DNA of 9,195 nt from Flavipsychrobacter stenotrophus (GTDB taxonomy: Bacteria; Bacteroidota; Bacteroidia; Chitinophagales; Chitinophagaceae): NCBI GenBank assembly GCA_947371715.1, contig CANBQQ010000094.1:1-9195 (forward strand), written 5' to 3'. Position numbers and translations under genes: made by a program. Below the pieces are notes generated by a model that was given only the letters and a program-made list of their open reading frames with translations, had not been told where the DNA came from and did no database searches. This document shows positions 6,029-9,195 of the stretch, one piece after another (the stretch's first letter is position 1; each line of letters opens with the position of its first letter).

Positions 6029-6124
6029 TCGGGCACGATCGGGCATTGGATCTTTTCGTAAATAATTGAATGTCAGTAAATTGTCAAATTTCCATGCCCG
6101 ATTATTTTTTCATTTTCATCGGGC
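6029..6124. repeat. 95-bp direct repeat, copy 2
   Basis: The blocks are TCGGGCAC (6029), TCGGGCAT (6039), ATGCCCGAT (6094-6102) and ATCGGGC (6118-6124). GCCCGAT/ATCGGGC at the 3' end forms a 7-bp hairpin with a 15-base T-rich loop. An extra GCCC at 6024-6027 precedes the copy. It ends about 60 bases beyond the stop codon of the minus-strand DUF58 gene, so it would be in that gene's 3' region. Confidence 0.8.
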
Positions 6125-6183
6125 TTAAGGTAATCTCTACAACAAACAGTGAGTATAATAGCGCGGAAATAAAGGGCTACCAC

Positions 6184-7566
6184 CTACAATTCCCCCCAAA
6201 CTACATCGCTCTTCTTGAGCAAGGCTTCAATTGCTTGCTCTCTTTTATTGACCTGCAGGCGCATTGGCGAGAACAGCCAGCGGGTGCGGAGTTTAGAGAG
6301 CCTGTCTTGCGGTGGACGAATAATCAGGCGGCTGAGCAGGCTGAGGGCGGCATAATGCTTAAATACCTGCGATACCTTTACGAAATACACAACGGTCGAC
6401 GAATCGCAACGCTCCAAAAGGTTGGCCAGATCATGCGGATCGGTAAGAGAAGAAATGCACAGCACAGTGCCATTTTTAGGGCTGAAATATTCTGATAATG
6501 ACCTTTCTTTGTGCCACTCACTATTGCTAATGATCCGGGCAGTTTTAGCCGCGTCATCTGCCTCTTCTGCTACAGAAAACTCCTGGTCTGGCACGAAAGA
6601 CATTTGCCATTCTTTCTTTGAAAGAGTGTCATATACTGTCCAAACATTGTTCTTGTAGTAGTTAAGCATTTCCTTCAGGTAGCCATCGTCCAGCCAGCTG
6701 TCTTTTACATCGGCAAAGAAGGAAGCATAGTAGTTGAGGTGCGATGCATATGGTTCAAACATTTCCGGGATACGGACCACCAATTCGCGATTGCGGGCAT
6801 ATACCTTCCATACTATTCGGCGCACATCATCACCAGCCTCAAAGTCTTTATAGTTGGTATGTTCACCCTCTACGCGGCGCATCTGCTCTATACGCACATC
6901 CAGTGTTTCTGTCTTCTTGGGATACACATCTGCATCATGTTCCTGCATTAAGACAGGTGGTTGGTAGAAGTGTCCGCTTATTGGCTGCGGCACCGCAAAT
7001 GAGAAGAGATGCAACATGTCCTGGAAGTACACAAAGCCACCTTTCAGGTCATACTCTTTGATGTCTGGTAGTACAATGTTGCTTTTGCCGGTTATGGCCA
7101 GCCGCCAGATACTCCGCTCTTTACGTTGCCCTGACATTAGGCTGAATTGGTCTGTCATCTGGTTGTCGTCATAGATCAGGCGACCTTTTACAAAGCCCAG
7201 TAAAGGCCTTATAGCGCCGGGTAGACTGGCATACAGGAACAACCTATTCTTCCTGCCTTTCCTCGATTCAATATTGAAGTCAACAGTCAGTAATTTGCCT
7301 TTGCTCTTTTGGATCAGGTAATATATCCAGGTGGCAATGGTGCTGAGCACAGATATGATGACTATAAAAGCCAGTAGCATGAAAGTCATCTTGCCCATAA
7401 GTATGATGAAGGGCATCAGAGAAGACTGATCCTCGCCCTTTGGAGTAGGCTTATAGAGCAAGTGATAGCCACCCCAAATAGCGGCGGCACAGAGTAGGGT
7501 ATTGAGCGTAAAGGGGAAATATTGCATGGCATAACGTATACGCCACTTCATTTGTTTGATATTCAT
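6184..7566 (-). CDS. DUF58 domain-containing membrane protein
   Basis: The 460-residue protein has two N-terminal hydrophobic segments, at about 18-38 and 54-84, joined by a short loop. A beta-rich region follows (about 95-235), then the DUF58 core at about 238-267: YKDFEAGDDVRRIVWKVYARN, then ELVVRIPE. This is the hallmark Y-GD-R-I-W-AR pattern of the family, which is related to von Willebrand A-like folds and usually encoded next to a MoxR AAA+ ATPase. The remaining 190 residues are consistent with a degraded VWA-like domain (TVLCISSLTDPHDL, STVVYFVKV); I see no clear MIDAS DxSxS. The ATG at 7566 is the first in frame; Met6 is an alternative. Both neighbours are non-coding, so it appears monocistronic and without a MoxR partner here. 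Its biochemical role is unknown; membrane or envelope assembly is a guess from the family's company. Confidence 0.88.
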   Translation of the reverse strand: MNIKQMKWRIRYAMQYFPFTLNTLLCAAAIWGGYHLLYKPTPKGEDQSSLMPFIILMGKMTFMLLAFIVIISVLSTIATWIYYLIQKSKGKLLTVDFNIESRKGRKNRLFLYASLPGAIRPLLGFVKGRLIYDDNQMTDQFSLMSGQRKERSIWRLAITGKSNIVLPDIKEYDLKGGFVYFQDMLHLFSFAVPQPISGHFYQPPVLMQEHDADVYPKKTETLDVRIEQMRRVEGEHTNYKDFEAGDDVRRIVWKVYARNRELVVRIPEMFEPYASHLNYYASFFADVKDSWLDDGYLKEMLNYYKNNVWTVYDTLSKKEWQMSFVPDQEFSVAEEADDAAKTARIISNSEWHKERSLSEYFSPKNGTVLCISSLTDPHDLANLLERCDSSTVVYFVKVSQVFKHYAALSLLSRLIIRPPQDRLSKLRTRWLFSPMRLQVNKREQAIEALLKKSDVVWGEL

Positions 7567-7640
7567 GATCAGTTTACAACTACCAAGGTATGAAAATAAA
7601 TAAATAGCCTTTTAAGAGATGTTAAAATACTAGATAGTTA

Positions 7641-7773
7641 TTAGTAGATAGTCGTTAGTACATAGTGATAAGGCCGCTTGCATGTGACTTCTATAATATA
7701 AATGATGTTCTCTCAAGCTGCATTCTTGTTGTTTACAAACTCTATATACTATTTACCAACGACTATGTACTAA
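7641..7773. repeat. Imperfect inverted repeat, about 30-bp arms, between divergent genes
   Basis: The left arm (7641-7670) contains TAGTCGTTAGTACATAGT. The right arm (7743-7773), read on the other strand, contains TTAGTACATAGTCGTTGG; the arms agree at about 26 of 30 positions. The left side also repeats the unit in tandem (GATAGTTATTAGTA at 7633-7646, GATAGTCGTTAGTA at 7647-7660). A 72-base AT-rich centre without a gene lies between. It may be a small dispersed palindromic element or a structured DNA/RNA site. Confidence 0.6.
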
Positions 7774-7821
7774 ATTGGCACACTAATTGATTTACAGCTC
7801 TATAGATTGAGAAATATTTAT

Positions 7822-7829
7822 TATTCTTG
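7822..7829 (+). promoter_or_regulatory. Weak -7-like box upstream of the DUF4476 gene
   Basis: TATTCTTG differs by one base from TAnnTTTG and ends 17 bases before the ATG, the same geometry as at the T9SS cargo gene. No TTTG-like -33 box sits at the expected 19-base distance, so support is weak. Confidence 0.25.
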
Positions 7830-7846
7830 CACACAAACACAATTTT

Positions 7847-8746
7847 ATGAAACGTAAATTATTTTTATTAGCGCTTATTGCATTACCATTTTTATCATTA
7901 GCTCAGAATAATAGAGACAACCGTGGAAGTGGACATGGTAATGGCGGAGGAAGAGGAAACGGAACAGGCAACGGAAGTGGATATGGACACAACAACGGAA
8001 GCGGATATGGGAATGGAAACGGAGCAGGAACAGGATACGGCCAGATGGTGGGTGTGCCTGGTAGCGCATTGTCGATATGGTCTGAAAATGGAGAGCGTTT
8101 TTTCTTAATGCTCAATGGTATCAAGCAGAATACCTACGCACAGTCGAGGGTGAGAATAGAAGATCTTCCATTTGTTGTAAATGACATACAGATAATATTT
8201 GACGATAACCGCACACCTGCTATTTCTAAGACAATTACGTTCATGGATCCGATCGAGGGGGGACCGATAAACCTGAGCATGAGGATAGTAAGGGATAGAA
8301 GTGGTTACGCCAGGCTTAGCTTTAACAGAATGAATAACCTGGAGCGTGATTACCGGGGTGAGCAGGGAGAGTATGTGATGCACTACGGCCGTGATAATGG
8401 TCGTAACAATGCGCCGGTTCAGGTAGTTACAACACCTCCGCCACCACCACCTCCTATGCCAATGGATAATCAGTCTTTTGCAGCTGCGTTGCAGTCTATA
8501 AAGTCAAGTGCATGGGATGAAACAAGGTTGTCTACAGCTAAGACCATTGCCAATACTAATTTCTTTACTGTTGACCAGGTAATAACTATCTGCAAAACCT
8601 TTACATGGGAAGAAAGTAAGTTGGATTTTGCAAAATTCATTTACAAGCGGACTTTGGATAATAATAACTTCTTTAGGATCGGCAATATATTTACCTGGGA
8701 TTCTAATAAAACTGCATTAAATGACTTCATTAACGCCAATAGGTAA
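7847..8746 (+). CDS. Secreted DUF4476 protein with Gly/Asn-rich N-terminal segment
   Basis: The 299-residue protein starts with a signal peptide (MKRKLFLLALIALPFLSLAQ, cleavage near residue 20; no lipobox Cys). Residues 21-66 are Gly/Asn-rich with imperfect GSGYG/GTGYG repeats. Residues about 70-185 look like a beta-rich domain (LSIWSENGERFFLMLNG, INLSMRIVRD, YARLSFNRM). A seven-proline run (197-203) leads to a C-terminal DUF4476 domain at about 205-297. That domain is built of helical repeats of about 30 residues beginning at Trp223, Trp254 and Trp284, with the pattern W(D/E)-E-x-(R/K)-L, then NNFF or TNFF. DUF4476 proteins are common, uncharacterised exported proteins of Bacteroidota. The periplasm or cell surface is the likely site; no T9SS signal is seen. 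The gene stands alone, between a divergent DUF58 gene and its own terminator. Confidence 0.88.
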   Translation: MKRKLFLLALIALPFLSLAQNNRDNRGSGHGNGGGRGNGTGNGSGYGHNNGSGYGNGNGAGTGYGQMVGVPGSALSIWSENGERFFLMLNGIKQNTYAQSRVRIEDLPFVVNDIQIIFDDNRTPAISKTITFMDPIEGGPINLSMRIVRDRSGYARLSFNRMNNLERDYRGEQGEYVMHYGRDNGRNNAPVQVVTTPPPPPPPMPMDNQSFAAALQSIKSSAWDETRLSTAKTIANTNFFTVDQVITICKTFTWEESKLDFAKFIYKRTLDNNNFFRIGNIFTWDSNKTALNDFINANR

Positions 8747-8768
8747 TATGCACAGTCTTTAATTCCTC

Positions 8769-8803
8769 ACCGGGAAACAACGAAAGTTGTTTCCCGGTTT
8801 TTT
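8769..8803 (+). terminator. Rho-independent terminator of the DUF4476 gene
   Basis: CCGGGAAACAAC (8770-8781) and GTTGTTTCCCGG (8786-8797) form a 12-bp perfect stem with a GAAA tetraloop, followed by six T's. It begins 23 bases after the TAA. This is the clearest terminator in the window. Confidence 0.95.
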
Positions 8804-8838
8804 GTTGGTGTTTGCCTATCGTTAATTACTTTTAGCCC

Positions 8839-9195
8839 ATGCAGCACTGGGAGCTACTTATTTTCTTTCTGGGTATAGCCTTAATATATTCCTCTGTGGG
8901 TTTTGGCGGTGGCTCCAGTTACCTGGCCGTGCTGGCTATGTATCAACTGCCGGTATATGAAATGAAGACAGTAGCGCTGGTGTGCAACATAATAGTGGTA
9001 ACCGGAGGTAGTATCCTCTTCATACGCAATAAGCAGGTAGACATTAAGAAGATACTACCCATAATTATACTCAGTATTCCTATGGCTTTCCTGGGGGCGT
9101 TGGTGAAAATAAGTGCCGATACCTTCTTCATATTATTAGGCAGCAGTTTGATATCTGCATCTGTTTTGCTGATGCTGAAAAAGCCCGGTGCATAT
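8839..9195 (+). CDS. TauE/SafE (TSUP) family membrane permease, N-terminal part (truncated by window end)
   Basis: The frame runs from ATG 8839 to the right edge without a stop, giving 119 residues of a protein that usually has about 240-270. Hydrophobic helices lie at about 4-20, 24-40, 44-62, 73-90 and 95-112. The first two flank the conserved SSVGFGGGSSYLAVLAMY (about 19-36), a family hallmark resembling the G-GGG motif of TSUP transporters. Another typical feature is the short basic loop (IRNKQVDIKK) before the next helix pair, with IPMAFLGA. The family moves sulfite, sulfoacetate, taurine-related or other organic anions across the inner membrane; the substrate cannot be told from this half. 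The ATG lies about 35 bases beyond the previous gene's terminator, so it is a separate transcription unit. A TACTTTTA box (8827-8834) is a weak promoter candidate that would leave almost no leader. Confidence 0.85.
   Translation, partial: MQHWELLIFFLGIALIYSSVGFGGGSSYLAVLAMYQLPVYEMKTVALVCNIIVVTGGSILFIRNKQVDIKKILPIIILSIPMAFLGALVKISADTFFILLGSSLISASVLLMLKKPGAY

Noticed and set aside
5850..6124. CRISPR array or diversity-generating template/variable repeat pair
   Set aside because: There are only two 95-bp copies, with no regular spacers and no cas or reverse-transcriptase gene, and the differences are mainly transitions rather than changes confined to A positions.
6070..6495. Plus-strand open frame of 141 codons across the second repeat and the end of the DUF58 gene
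   Set aside because: Most of it is antisense to the well-supported DUF58 gene and its start lies in repeat DNA.
8943..9131. Minus-strand 62-codon open frame near the right edge
   Set aside because: It is antisense to the TauE/SafE-type gene, whose hallmark motif and helices are clear on the plus strand.

Overview
The window looks like chromosomal DNA of a Bacteroidota bacterium, probably from the Chitinophagales/Sphingobacteriia side. The evidence is a type IX secretion (T9SS) type A C-terminal domain, a DUF4476 protein, an ECF sigma factor paired with a membrane protein ending in an outer-membrane barrel, a TTTG/TAnnTTTG-type promoter, and dispersed repeats of a kind I associate with this phylum. 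No rRNA, tRNA, CRISPR array, transposase or phage gene is visible.

Layout, left to right. (1) 2-481 (+) is the C-terminal half of a PfkB-family sugar kinase of the heptose-7-phosphate kinase (RfaE1/HldE) type, cut by the window edge. (2) 482-992 has no gene and is a patchwork of short repeats ending in a bidirectional terminator. (3) 993-4426 (-) is a two-gene operon: an ECF sigma factor, then 8 bases later a 942-residue protein with a short cytoplasmic N-terminus, one inner-membrane helix, a linker of about 615 residues and a C-terminal beta-barrel. It fits the dual-membrane-spanning anti-sigma factor (Dma) pattern. (4) 4427-4744 is the divergent control region. It holds two oppositely oriented copies of CTAACA-N16-CGTCAT, an ECF-like promoter pattern, one pointing at the sigma operon and one at the gene on the other side. 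(5) 4745-5623 (+) encodes a T9SS-secreted beta-sandwich, adhesin-like protein. (6) 5624-6183 is non-coding, with terminators, a possible orphan promoter and two 95-bp direct repeats that can form alternative hairpins. (7) 6184-7566 (-) encodes a DUF58 membrane protein with no MoxR partner in view. (8) 7567-7846 is a divergent spacer holding an imperfect inverted repeat of about 30 bp per arm. (9) 7847-8746 (+) encodes a secreted Gly/Asn-rich DUF4476 protein ending at a clear terminator. (10) 8839 to the right edge (+) is the start of a TauE/SafE-type permease.

The most coherent functional unit is 993-5623. My inference is a cell-envelope signalling circuit: the barrel senses the outer membrane or surface, the cytoplasmic N-terminus holds or releases the ECF sigma factor, and the sigma factor drives both its own operon and the divergent secreted surface protein through a shared promoter motif. 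The other genes show no evident link to this circuit or to each other.
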